A DNA stretch of 64,000 nucleotides from Hydrangea macrophylla. Lineage: Eukaryota; Streptophyta; Magnoliopsida; Cornales; Hydrangeaceae. The translations under genes were made by a program, and so were the position numbers. The DNA is taken from assembly GCA_033977485.1 (NCBI GenBank), contig CM066983.1, positions 106,329,080 through 106,393,079 of the forward strand, in the 5' to 3' direction. The notes under the pieces are model-generated. The model was not told the origin of the DNA. It made no database searches and saw only the letters and a list, made by a program, of their open reading frames with translations. This document shows positions 10,513-20,232 of this stretch, piece after piece (positions within the stretch are counted from its first letter, which is position 1; every line of letters starts with the position of its first letter).

Positions 10513-11725
10513 TTTCTATACTTTATTAATGACCATTTTTCCCTTGGGCTTGATTTGTCTAACATAATGGTGTAAATGTGCTTGTTTTCCCTCTTTCACA
10601 TTCCTAACTTGGTGTTTGAAGGCCTTGGTGACGTGCCACGTGTCCTAAGTTCACATACGTGGATCCGGGGCATGACATTACTATCCCTTACATATGGGAC
10701 CTATAAATGGTGACCACTACTTGACTGCCCTTTGATCCATATAAGCACATAAGCAACTTTAGCATATAACATGGCAAATTACATATAATTGACATGTTTT
10801 AACTTCAAATTCAACAATATATAATCACAAGTCTATGAAATAAACACCCTTGATAACAATTACCACATAAACATATATAAACACCTAATTTTGGGATTAG
10901 AACACTCACCTCTTCGATTCATAACTAATTAATCTCCTAGAATCCAATTTCAAGCTAGATTCTAAACTCAACTCTTGCTCTAGGATAAATCCTACATAAT
11001 TTTTACATATTGAGAGTTGTCTATCAAGAACTGTCGTCGAAAAAATATTGCCAAAAATGGAAACAAATTACGTGCATGTGATACTCTTACCTTCACGAGT
11101 CCAAAACTGGTCTCGGATCATAAATCCAGCGTCCGACGAAGAAGAAACGTCAAGAAACGTCGTCGGAGAAATCGTCGCTGACTTGGGAGCTCTCAATTCT
11201 CTATATTTTCTGTAAATTTTGTCAATTAGGCACATATGCTTCATGCATATGTGTTGTCATTAACTTTTCCTTTATTACATTTACACCTCCAATCTTTCTT
11301 AAGCTTTATTATGAAACCCCTAAGTTAATTACATTAACTATCCACATTTTCTAAATGGATTTAATCTAAGTCCCGTGTGGGTCCCAAATATGGTCCCACA
11401 TAATTTATGAAGTTGCTATTAAACCTGCCACCTCACATGGGTACCTAAATTGATCCCCTTAACCTATCATAAGACATAACAATATCTTTAAACATTTAAA
11501 TAAATATGCATGTCAACATATAATAGCATCTAAATATCAATTGTACCAACTAGACCCTCATGGGGCCCCACATTTATACTGGTCCTGCCTTTTACAGAAC
11601 TTTCATCTGTATCCGCATTTGAACACCTTTTTACCTGTAGGTTTATTACCCCACTTTAAACCATCTTATGCATTAATTATCTTAAATGAATCACATTGCT
11701 CCTCACGTTTGGTACGGGTGTTACA

Positions 11726-12052
11726 ACAACATTGCTCCTCACGTTTGGTGAGTTGCTCCCGATTTGTTTGTTGAGTCACTCTTCTGTTTGGACAATTGCT
11801 CCAAAAACCTACACATTTTTTTTTTGTAGAGGCGATGGTGGATGAGGGAGGTAGCCCATGGTGCTGGTGGTGAGAAGATAAAGAAGAGTTAGAGAGAGAG
11901 AGGTTGGGGTGGCGGTGGCCATGTATTAGACGCATATCTATAGAGAGAGATGGGTTGGTGTTTGGGTTTAGGTTAGTGGTGGTGGTGGCACCACCACCAG
12001 CCACCACCACCGGCCCCCAGCCCCACCCTAACCTCTCTATCTCTTTGATATC

Positions 12053-12102
<50 letters not shown>

Positions 12103-12459
12103 ATAGCCACCACTACCATGGGCCATCTTGCTCATCCACCATCGCCTCTACAAGAAAAAAAGAAAGTTGCAGGTTGGAGCAACTGTCTAAACGGTAGGAG
12201 CGATTCACCAAACGTATCGAGAGCAACTCACCAAACGTAAGGAGCAACGTTGCTCTTTCCATTTGGTGAGTTGCTCCTTACGTTGGTGAGTTGTTCTTGC
12301 CGTTTGGACAGTTTTTCCAACCTGCAACTTTTTTTTTTTTGATCTGCAGTGGGGAGGGTGGATGAGGGAGGAGGCCTGTGGTGGTGGTGAGAAGAGAGAG
12401 AAGAGATAGAAAGAGTTTGGGGTGGTAGTGGCCATATATTAGATATATTTGTACTCATG

Positions 12460-12514
<55 letters not shown>

Positions 12515-12598
12515 TGGTGGTGGTAGTGAGAAGAAAGAGAAGAGATAGAGAGAGATTGGGGTGATGGTGGCTATATATTAGGTATATTTATACTCATG

Positions 12599-12651
<53 letters not shown>

Positions 12652-12735
12652 TGGGGTTTGGTGGTGGTGGTGGTGGGGTGGTGGTGGTGGTAGCCAATGA
12701 GAAGAGACTAAAGAGAAAGGGGCATTGTTGACATT
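11726..12735. repeat. Foldback / low-complexity block with repeated inverted arms
   Basis: Several nested inverted repeats share one motif set: GTTGCTCC / GGAGCAAC next to ACGTTTGG / CCAAACGT, plus GGTGGTGG tracts and CT/GA runs. One palindrome centres near 12000 (arms containing AGGCGATGGTGGATGAGG), another near 12251. The block closely resembles the Mutator-like foldback element at 49597-51173, including the AAGAGA..GACATTTTA end near 12755, so I infer a degraded copy of that family. Short Ser/Pro/Leu-rich reading frames here are repeat translations, not genes. Confidence 0.65.
12421..12660. repeat. Tandem duplication with (TA)n(GA)n microsatellites
   Basis: A ~135-bp unit (GTGGCCATATATTAGATATA, ACTCATG, then a TA run and a GA run) appears at 12428-12509 and again at 12567-12649. 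It probably arose by slippage or unequal exchange inside the foldback block. Confidence 0.7.
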
Positions 12736-13422
12736 TTATTATAAGCTGCTTGAGTTTATACATCGATTGCCATTATATAATCTCAAGCTGGCTTATAGTG
12801 CTATGACATGCTTGACACTCACAATCATGCACACCAATATGTGTTTTTTAGATGATGTTTGGCTTTTCTTTTATTTGATTAACCCATTTTTAAGAAAAAT
12901 TATGTGATTTCTAATTTTAGAGTAAAGATCACATATAGTTTTTTTAAAATTAAATAAACATATCAAATTAGTTAAAAACTTATTACAGGCCAGGTTGATA
13001 ATACCAGGTTAATATAAATTCAAAGAAGTATTAAGTATCACTGTCATTTAATAAATGGCCAAACGTACTCCCAAATGAAGCATTGAGTTTTGCCTCTATT
13101 TGTGTCCACAAATATATTAATCTAAATATCTTATTTAAATATTAGACTAACAACTTAGCAAGTATTTTACACTAAAACCATAATAGGAAGTGGAATTTTC
13201 AATGATTGACTGATGTAAAGCTAATCAATCTTCAACAATGTTAGGTACACATTTTTAACTACACTCTAAATTATAGTACATGGTACATATATTTAAAGTA
13301 AGGATGTAATTTTGAGGTGTGGTTGAAGGTGTGTGTCAAGCATTATTCATCAATCTTAACAAGATTAATCAAGTTGTAATAAAGTTGTTAAAAATATATA
13401 AATCCATAATTTAAAATAATAC
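12736..13422. other. Gene-free AT-rich spacer
   Basis: I see no gene, no RNA gene and no clear element termini here. Reading frames are short and without family features. Confidence 0.5.
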
Positions 13423-13599
13423 GAGAGCATTTTTATTTACCTAAAATTTGTTAATCCATTACTCATCCAAGCACAATAATTTTAAAAGTTGAAAAATTGT
13501 GAGTCCACATGCTCCCTCAATAGAGTACTTGGGTGAGCAATATATTAATAATTTTTTAAAAAATAAATTAACAAATTTTAGGTGAGGAAAAATACTCTC
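13423..13599. repeat. Short foldback (MITE-like)
   Basis: The left end GAGAGCATTTTTATTTACCT and the right end, reversed, GAGAGTATTTTTCCTCACCT continue into CTAAAATTTGTTAAT on both arms. The arms are about 45 bp around a ~90-bp loop. The flanking target duplication is not readable, so the superfamily is open. Confidence 0.6.
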
Positions 13600-13943
13600 A
13601 AACAATAAATACTATAGTAGAGCCTCTTTCTATACGATTGGTTTTGCACCACAAACTTTTGTGATCAATGTGGTACCCAACCTTTTTACAAACTTGGAAA
13701 TTTTAGTATCACCTAATCATACATCTAATCAAAAGATTAATACCTTTTATAAGTTTTTAACCATTCGGTGGGGCCCAAGTGTGCCTATCGGACCACAGAT
13801 TCCCGTTGGGCCTTGGTCAAAATCCCCGGTTGTACCTAGGGACTAACTGGTGACGCAGATGATCCGAAAATGACATTTTATCTTCTTTTTTTTTAAGGTA
13901 AAGTACACTGACCTCCTCACATGGGTATTGACTTCATTTGTAA
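13600..13943. other. Gene-free spacer
   Basis: Nothing recognisable was found. A 61-codon frame at 13661 has no family features and is not called. Confidence 0.5.
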
Positions 13944-13952
13944 TTTAAAAAA

Positions 13953-14796
13953 GGGTTAATTACAGAAACACCCCTTGTGGTTAGGCCTTTTATCAGTTAC
14001 CCCCCTATACTTTAAATTTTATCACTAATGCCCCCTGTGGTTTGGACTAAAGTGAAAAAATCACTTTTTCCATTAAAGTTAACGGAAAATTGGTAAAAAT
14101 ACGAAATTACCCCTATTACATGCTAATGAGAACACCCTTATATGCTTAAATGTTTATTTAAGCATATGTGGTATACTATTATATTATTTTGATATTATAT
14201 TTGTTGTTAGAGACAATCATGTAGTCACTTTGAGGTACATTCATGAGAGCAAATTTATTTAATTTTTTATTTTATTTTTGATCTACCCTTGGACACACAC
14301 ACACACCACACACAGTCTTGGCGATATATTATTTTATTTTTTATTTTTTATTTTTATCTACTCTTAGACACATACAATATTGGTGATATGTTAGTTTTTT
14401 TTTTTTTTTTTAATCTACTCTTGACCACATACACAGCGAAATCCAGTGTAGTGATGTACTAAGATCTAAAAAAAAAAATTATCACCAAAATTTTTTTTGT
14501 GTGTGTGTGTCAAATTCGCTCTCACAAAGGCACCCCTAAGTGACCACATAATGGTCTTTAACAACAAATGTAATATCAAAATAATATAATAATGTTCCAC
14601 TTATGCCTAAATAAATATTTAAGCATATAAGGGTATTATTATTAGTATGTAATAGGGGTACTTTTGTACTTTTATCAATTTTCCGTTAACTTTAACGGAA
14701 AAAGTAACTATTTCACTTTAGTTCAAACCACATGGGGTATTAGTGATAAAATTTAAAACACAGAGAGGTATTTGATAAAAGGCCTAACCACAACCC
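13953..14796. mobile_element. Mutator-like foldback MITE with 9-bp target duplication
   Basis: Flanked by TTTAAAAAA at 13944-13952 and 14797-14805, a perfect 9-bp duplication as made by Mutator-like elements. The arms are long (about 280 bp): left TTGTGGTTAGGCCTTTTATC, and the same sequence reversed at 14771-14790. The left terminus carries extra bases (TTAATTACAGAAACACC) missing at the right end. Inner arms share a segment with the diverged LTR at about 8664-8775. There is no transposase frame, so it is non-autonomous. Confidence 0.85.
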
Positions 14797-14805
14797 TTTA
14801 AAAAA

Positions 14806-15341
14806 TTACATTAGTCTCTATTGTTAGTGATGTAATTCTAGCAGTGTTAATGATTCATGCAAAAGCAGCGATATATCTTTAAAATAATATGTTTATTTTC
14901 TAAAAAAATCTCAAAATATTGAATAATGACAATTTTATTCTTAAGATATGTCCTTAAAACAAAAAGGATGTTTACTTTTTGTACTTTTAATTTTAGTAAA
15001 TGTGAAGTAGTTATTTTAAAAAATTATAACTATAAAATTTAAAGGCATAGACATTGGAGACCAGACCAGATTCCAAATTTGAAGGAGGCAAAGCGAAATT
15101 TGCTTGATAAATCATCAAATTTGAAAATAACGAAACTGAATCTATGGGATGGAGGAGCCGGGCAAGCTGCGCAAGGAGAGAAAGAGGACATCTAGCTGGA
15201 AACCAAAACCAAAACAACACCACCATCTCCCCCCCAAAAAAAAAAAAAAAAAAAAACCTCTCCTGAAGAGAGACCAAATCCACCCATAGGAGGGACAACA
15301 AAAGGAGGGACAAACCCTCACAAAGAAATCAATCAAAGCTT
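14806..15341. other. Gene-free spacer
   Basis: Contains a 21-base poly-A run at 15235-15256 and AT-rich DNA. A 100-codon frame on the - strand (15313-15011) is mostly homopolymer translation (Phe run) and is not supported as a gene. Confidence 0.5.
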
Positions 15342-15349
15342 ATAGCAAT

Positions 15350-15514
15350 AAGGGTAATGTTAGGGGTACAAATTATTGTTACAATTCATTTATAACCATC
15401 TCTATATCTCTCCTAAGTGGCACTGTGGGGTTTAGTTAAATTTCATTGGCCCACAGTGCCACTTAAGAGAGATATATAGAGATGGTTGTATATGATTTAC
15501 ATCTAACATTACTC
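15350..15514. mobile_element. hAT-like MITE, 165 bp
   Basis: The terminal arms GGGTAATGTTAGGGGTACAA and (right, reversed) GAGTAATGTTAGATGTAAAT continue into ACCATCTCTATATCTCTC...AGTGGCACTGTGG on both arms, so the whole element folds back. Flanks ATAGCAAT (15342-15349) and ATAGCAGT (15515-15522) form an 8-bp target duplication with one mismatch. Confidence 0.8.
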
Positions 15515-15619
15515 ATAGCAGTAAACATAAATTCTTTTTCCTTAATGTAAAAACGAGGTTTTGTCATTTTCTTAAATCAACAAAGTGATTAAAGAGTGTA
15601 GTTTTGTTCACTCCAAAAT

Positions 15620-15779
15620 GGAAAATACTAGACCCACACACTTTTCCATATCCTATGATTTAAATGCATGTACCTGGTTCTGTTTGAATTTTCGCAGTTT
15701 TCTGTACACTACTTACACAACACAGGATATGTGTATTTAAAGCTTGGTGTGGAAAAGTGTGTGGGTGTAGTAGTGCTCC
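15620..15779. mobile_element. hAT-like MITE, 160 bp
   Basis: The inverted ends (GGAAAATACTAGACCCACAC and, reversed, GGAGCACTACTACACCCACA) are followed on both arms by CACTTTTCCA. Flanks TCCAAAAT (15612-15619) and TCCTAAAT (15780-15787) give an 8-bp duplication with one mismatch. Confidence 0.75.
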
Positions 15780-15783
15780 TCCT

Positions 15784-15905
15784 AAATTGCTCACCATTCT
15801 CTACCATTGACTAATACAGTTGGGCCTAATATTAAATGAGAATTAATTAATGATATAAAGTATTGAGCCCCACTGTATTAGGAGAGGAGGGTGAGTAATT
15901 TTGAG
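15784..15905. repeat. Short foldback (MITE-like)
   Basis: The left arm AAATTGCTCACCATTCTCT...CTAATACAGT pairs with the right arm ACTGTATTAG...GAGGGTGAGTAATTTTGAG. It starts within a few bases of the end of the previous MITE. The target duplication is unclear. Confidence 0.6.
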
Positions 15906-15925
15906 GTGAAAAAATGTATTCATGA

Positions 15926-16401
15926 CATGGCGGGCCCGGGGGGGCGGGGCAAAAGGGGCAACCGACCCGGGCCACCAAAGTTCACAAATTTTTGAGGGCC
16001 TCTGTGAAATTTTTATAATTACATTTTTACCTTGAGAATTTTGAGTATTTTACATTTAGGCCTCCCAATGCCCAATTTAGTGCCATCAACTACATATATA
16101 ATGATATAGATGTATATAAAACTCAAAAGCAAAGACTCCTAGAATTTTGAAAATTACACTTTTCGTGTAAATTTTTTTGAGTTTTAGAAATAGGCCCCTC
16201 TAGAATTTTGAAAAAAAGACACCATACAATGTCTAAGTTTCATAAATAGACTCATATTATAAGTAGACCCCAAAAAATCATCAATTATGTATAAATAAAA
16301 CCTAAATTTTTTTCAATTATGTATAAGTAGACGCTAAAAAAAATTACCTCGAAACGCTACCTCCAGTTCGTCCTGACCTCCAAATACTCGGATCGCCCCT
16401 G
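15926..16401. mobile_element. hAT non-autonomous element, 476 bp
   Basis: An exact 8-bp target duplication ATTCATGA flanks it (15918-15925 and 16402-16409). The ends (CATGGCGGGC at left; CAGGGGCGATCC when the right end is reversed) are GC-rich and hAT-like but only partly complementary. The interior repeats TAGAATTTTGAAAA-type motifs. There is no coding capacity. Confidence 0.8.
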
Positions 16402-16423
16402 ATTCATGATTAAATTACAATAT

Positions 16424-16555
16424 AGAAGGTAACCCAAAAAGCTGTCCATTGGACATTACAATAATCATGAATCCCAAATTACCCTTTTCTGCCTAGTACG
16501 ATAGAAATAAAAAAATATGAGCTCAGATGGGTATCAAGGTCTTTTTCACTTACTA
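16424..16555. repeat. Copy A of a segment duplicated upstream of PIP5K
   Basis: Contains AACCCAAAAAGCTGTCCATT, GGACATTACAATAATCATGA, ATCCCAAATTACCCTTTTCT and GAGCTCAGATGGGTATCAAG. The same blocks in the same order and orientation lie at 28032-28118, directly before the PIP5K leader. The young chromovirus sits between the two copies. Confidence 0.8.
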
Positions 16556-19044
16556 TATCTGCTCACTTAAAGGAGGCTATCACTCCAATGATTCCGTGCC
16601 TAATTTCCAAATTGATTTCTCCAATTTTGGTATTTTTCTGTTTGTTCTGTCCTTTACGGTTGTAACACCCGTACCCGAAAAAGAAGATTAATTGCTATTA
16701 GTATGTGTTAAGTAATGAGAATTAATGTATAAAACGATTTAAGGTGGGGTTATGAACCCACAGGTAAAAAGGTGTTCAAATGCGGACACATATGAAAGTT
16801 CTGTAAAAGGCAGAACTGGTATAAATGTCGGGCCCAACGAGGGTCTAATTAAGATAATTTGCATTTTGATGTTATTATATGTTTATGTGCATATTTATTT
16901 AAATGCCTAAAGTTATAATTATGTCTTATGATAGGTAAGGGAACCAGTTTTGGGTACCCATGTGAGGGCGTATTTGAATAAAATTGATAACTGGTAGGTT
17001 TTATAGCAACCTCATAATTTATGTGGGACCACGTTTGGGACCCACGCGGGACTTAGATTAAATCCTTTTAGAAAATATGGGTAGTTAATGTAATTAGCAT
17101 GGGGGTTTCATAATAAAGCTTAAAGAAAGTTTGGGGGTGTAAATGGGAATAAGAAAAAGTGGAGACAACACATATGCATGAGGCATATGTGTCTCTACAC
17201 ACTAACTACAGCTGGGAATTGATAGAGGAAAGGACCGAGAGCTCTCGATGAAGACGACGGTAATCTCGACGACGATTTCTTGCCATTCCTTTGTCGTCCG
17301 GCGTCGGATTTTCGATCCGAGACCACTTTTGGACTCGTGGAGGTAAGAGGATCACATGCATGTAATTTATTTTCGTTTTCGGCAACCGTTTTTAATAAAC
17401 GATGTTCTTAATACCAAACTTATGTAGGAATTACACCGGTGAAATTTGGGTTGGAAATTAGCAAGAGATTGGGAAAATTTAGGCTTAATCGCTAGTAAAT
17501 CAAGGAGCTGAGTGTCCTAATCTCTCAATTGGATGTTTAGCTATGATAATGTGATAATTGTGGTTCATACTTGTTAAACTCATGCTCATGTATGTATATG
17601 TTGTTGAATTTGGGCAAAAAAACATGCCAATAAGGTGAAATTGTTATGCTTATGTGCTAAGTTGCTTAAATGTTTATATGGATCAAAGGGAAATCAAGTA
17701 GTGGTCACCATTTATAGGTCTCATATGTAAGGGATAGGAAGTCCTCAATGAGTAGGACATGGTAACGACCACAATAAAATGTCGGTGACGCCTTCGGGGT
17801 CACAAGAGAGTGTATGTTGCGCTATATGCGCCAAAAGTGAGAAAGATCCGGGGTGAGAAGGACCCGGGGGTGGTGGCTGGAATGACTTGACTTCCCGGAG
17901 ATCAATTTGTTGTTATTTATAATGATTGTTGCATTTACACACTTGCATTCCAATGGCATGATTAGTTCCCTCACTAAGCGAAAGCTTAAACGAAAATATA
18001 TTTTCTGTTGTGGTTATTGAATAACCATCGCAGGTACCAAACGAGACGAGGAGAGGAAATGATCCGCACGACGGGTTGGGCGTGGGAGTTGTCCTTATGA
18101 ATATGTTCATATGTCTAGCTAGTTATGTTTAACATATATCTCTAGTGACAGTGTATAACACCTTGTGTTTTAGAGTCTTTGTAACATGTTTAGTTGGGTA
18201 ATGTTGTAGATTATGCTCCAAGCTATGAGTTGTACTTACAAGTCACAAGTTGGGTATGGTTGGGAGAGACTTGAGCAAGATGGGTAACTTTTGTTTGAAA
18301 AGTAACTTGGTTTCTCTTTATGGATCAATGTTTATGTATATGTTTCAAGAATATGAACTTGGATGTAAATTAAGGTTCCTAGTTGGAATTCCATGGATTA
18401 TGAATGGTTAAACTACTTTCCAAATGTTTGGTAATGGTTGGGAAAACTCTTATGATGTTTGGGTAAAGTTTTGGGACACTTGGGTATATTTCCTAAATGG
18501 TTTTGGATGTGGCTATGAGGATTTGGTATGGATTAATCAAGTTTTGACAGCATATTTACTCTTGTTTTGAGGAAGTTTGTAAAATGTCAAGTTGGGGGTT
18601 TATGTTTGGTTGTATAGCAAACCATGTGTCATGGTTGCTAGTTACTAGTCATGTGTATTGGGAGTAATATGATGCAAGTTGAGGTTAAAGTGAAAGGGTT
18701 TATGAATTTGAATGTTGAAAGAACTTGGTTTCATGTTTAAAGATGGTTTCTATAAGTTCCATGAAATTTACTTAAGGTTTTGAGATTTCTTTGACAAGAA
18801 CATTTCCTTTCTCTTATTAGCTTTGTAAATTTGAGGTTTCCTTTGGTTAGTTCCTCATTTGAATGTACATGGAAGATGGTTTGAATGATTTGGAAAGATT
18901 TAAGCATGTTGTGGATATGTTTGGGAGTGTTTAGAAAGGGTTCCCAAAAGTTTTTATAATGTTGGAACCAATTTTGGAACTTGAGGAATGTTTTGAACTA
19001 TTTTAGTAGGGTTTTAGCAGCAGAAAAACCCATCTGCAGGAACC

Positions 19045-19147
19045 GGATCGATCCGGGTCATGTGCGTATCGATCCGGGGCATCAGGAACTGCAAAAAAAC
19101 TCATTCTGCTAAATTCGGATCGATCCGGATCTGGGGCGGATCGATCT
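19045..19147. promoter_or_regulatory. Four-site GGATCGATCC palindrome array (copy 3, 5' LTR)
   Basis: Sites start at 19045, 19066, 19117 and 19138 (21, 51, 21 spacing). The region reads as two ~72-bp repeats, each beginning GCAGAAAAA-like and holding a pair of sites two helical turns apart. The first, third and fourth are the perfect or near-perfect palindrome GGATCGATCC/T; the second reads GTATCGATCC. Confidence 0.62.
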
Positions 19148-19265
19148 GCTACTCTGGGTTCAACCTCGACGGTTTTTACGGAAACAAGCATAACTCTCTC
19201 TAGAAAACTCAGATTCGTGCACTGTTTTTTGCGTTGGAACCGGGACTCAAAGAGCTATCTTTCCA

Positions 19266-19273
19266 TATAAAAT
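19266..19273 (+). promoter_or_regulatory. TATA-like box, candidate LTR core promoter
   Basis: TATAAAAT sits about 119 bp after the last palindrome and 172 bp from its first base to the LTR end. The same arrangement is found in the 3' LTR and the diverged LTR. Transcription would start about 30 bp downstream if this is used; that is inference. Confidence 0.45.
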
Positions 19274-19444
19274 TTGCTATACTTTATTAATGACCATTTT
19301 GCCCTTGGGTCTATTTTGTGTCAACGGAGCTGTTTTAGTAGGTCTAATTCATGTGTTTCGTAATGAATTAAGGGTGTTTTGAAGGCGTGGGCTTGTTACA
19401 CGTGTCCCAACTTGCCCGAGGCAGGTTGGGGTGTGACAATTTTT

Positions 19445-19457
19445 GTTATCAAAGCAA
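19445..19457 (+). promoter_or_regulatory. Degenerate primer binding site
   Basis: TGTTATCAAAGCA lies just inside the 5' LTR and aligns with the sibling's TGGTATCAAAGCA, the initiator tRNA-Met type. One further change reduces complementarity to the tRNA. Confidence 0.7.
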
Positions 19458-19632
19458 TAGGTTAGAGCCTTGGGGACGAGTGACGATTACGACGCGTAAT
19501 AAGCATAAATGATTAATGAATGTGTAAATCATGAATTCACGTTTACTTAGCATGTTAAATGATGTTGAGCATGCATTGAAAAGTATAAAAGTAACATGTA
19601 TATGAATATGTATTGTGAATGCCAGAGAGAAA

Positions 19633-20232
19633 ATGTCTGGTGAAAGATCGACACCGCCTACGCACATGGAAAGAATGGAAAGAGTTATAGCCGGTTTAGT
19701 ACAAGTAGTTGAAACCCATACGATAGAGGGGAGACGTGAACAACCGAATCCTAATCCGAGGGAGGAGGTGACTACAATTTCACAACTCTACAAGCAAAAA
19801 CTGACATTATTCAGAGGGGAGACTGATCCAATGAGAGCCGATTTTTGGTTGTCCGATATGGAGAGGATATTCAGGGTTCATCCGTGTTCCGAAGCTCAGC
19901 AGGTTTTATTTGCCGCCGATACATTAAAAAAAGAAGCACAGTACTGGTGGCATATAAAATTGGGACCCGATCGGCCGAACACTTGGGGGGAGTTTGTAGT
20001 ACTCTTCAAGAAGCAATGCTTTCCGAAATCGTTTGAAGATTTAAAAGCTCAAGAGTTTATGGAATTGAAACAAGGAGGGATGACAGTTCGGGAGTATTCC
20101 ACTAAATTCACAAGTTTGGCTCGGTTTGCTGAGAATATAGTACCAAATGAAGGGGATCGAACTAGAAAGTTTGTAACGGGGCTTAGAGACGAGATTCGAC
20201 GTCAAGTATTAGTGCAACAGTTGGATAAGTAG
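19633..20232 (+). pseudogene. Chromovirus gag, frame-broken at its C-terminal end
   Basis: The first ATG in frame is at 19633. The product shows the retrotransposon gag core (FWLSDMERIFRVHPCSEAQQ, EAQYWW, CFPKSFEDLKAQEFMELKQG, VREYSTKFTSLARFA). A one-base shift near 20228 puts a TAG at 20230-20232. The rest of gag, including two zinc knuckles, continues in the next frame from 20233. The live protein would form the virus-like particle and bind its RNA. The break is not present at this position in the sibling, so it is specific to this copy. Confidence 0.88.

Larger units (their letters stand above)
8540..10677 (+). repeat. Diverged, plus-oriented LTR related to the chromovirus LTR (solo or partial)
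   Basis: From about 8800 this follows the LTR at 16661-19438 in the + direction: GTGGAACCAC...GGACCCACGCG, the GACTCGTAGAGGTGAGT block, the four-palindrome array, the TATA-like box and an end ACACGTGT-like/GGGCATGACA at 10677. Immediately after, the - strand host LTR resumes (ACTATCCCTTACATATGGGA). It is clearly more diverged than the two young LTRs and has no attached coding region, so it is a solo or truncated LTR of a sister subfamily. The first ~250 bp of the LTR are missing or replaced. Confidence 0.7.
1704..11725 (-). mobile_element. Old decayed Ty3/Gypsy chromovirus (Tekay/Del-like), minus strand
   Basis: A complete LTR-element order can be read on the - strand: 5' LTR (11725-6900), PBS (6894-6882), gag, protease, RT/RNase H, integrase with a C-terminal chromodomain-like region, PPT (1917-1902) and a 3' LTR remnant (1901-1704). 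The coding region corresponds along its whole length to the younger element at 16661-26951 but carries many frameshifts and stops. It has been invaded by a CACTA element (left), a MITE in the integrase/PPT interval, a hAT MITE plus Stowaway in the 5' LTR, and a foreign LTR block (about 8211-10677). These layers show it is much older than its sibling. It cannot encode working proteins. Confidence 0.9.
6900..11725 (-). repeat. 5' LTR of the minus-strand chromovirus, interrupted by nested elements
   Basis: Bounded by TGTAACACCCG (- strand, from 11725) and GGGGTGTGACA (ending at 6900), the same termini as the 2.78-kb LTRs at 16661 and 24187. It is about 4.8 kb long because of insertions at 7209-8122 and about 8211-10677. 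Two stretches present in the sibling LTR are missing: about 1.2 kb around the second insertion, and about 130 bp between the GATCGATC array and the LTR end, which includes the predicted TATA-like box. Confidence 0.85.
16661..19438 (+). repeat. 5' LTR (2,778 bp)
   Basis: Starts TGTAACACCCGTACCCG and ends GGTTGGGGTGTGACA (TG...CA). It is nearly identical to 24187-26951; the length difference of about 13 bp comes from small indels (for example a gap near 18781-18795). It carries the four-palindrome array and a TATA-like box in its last 400 bp. Confidence 0.95.

Noticed and set aside
11541..12763. Ser/Leu/Pro-rich reading frames
   Set aside because: Repeat translations of CT and GGT tracts; no family resemblance.
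16819..16828. TATAAATG in the first 170 bp of the young LTR as promoter
   Set aside because: It is far from the LTR 3' end and not associated with the conserved module; the box at 19266 has conserved spacing in three LTRs and is preferred.
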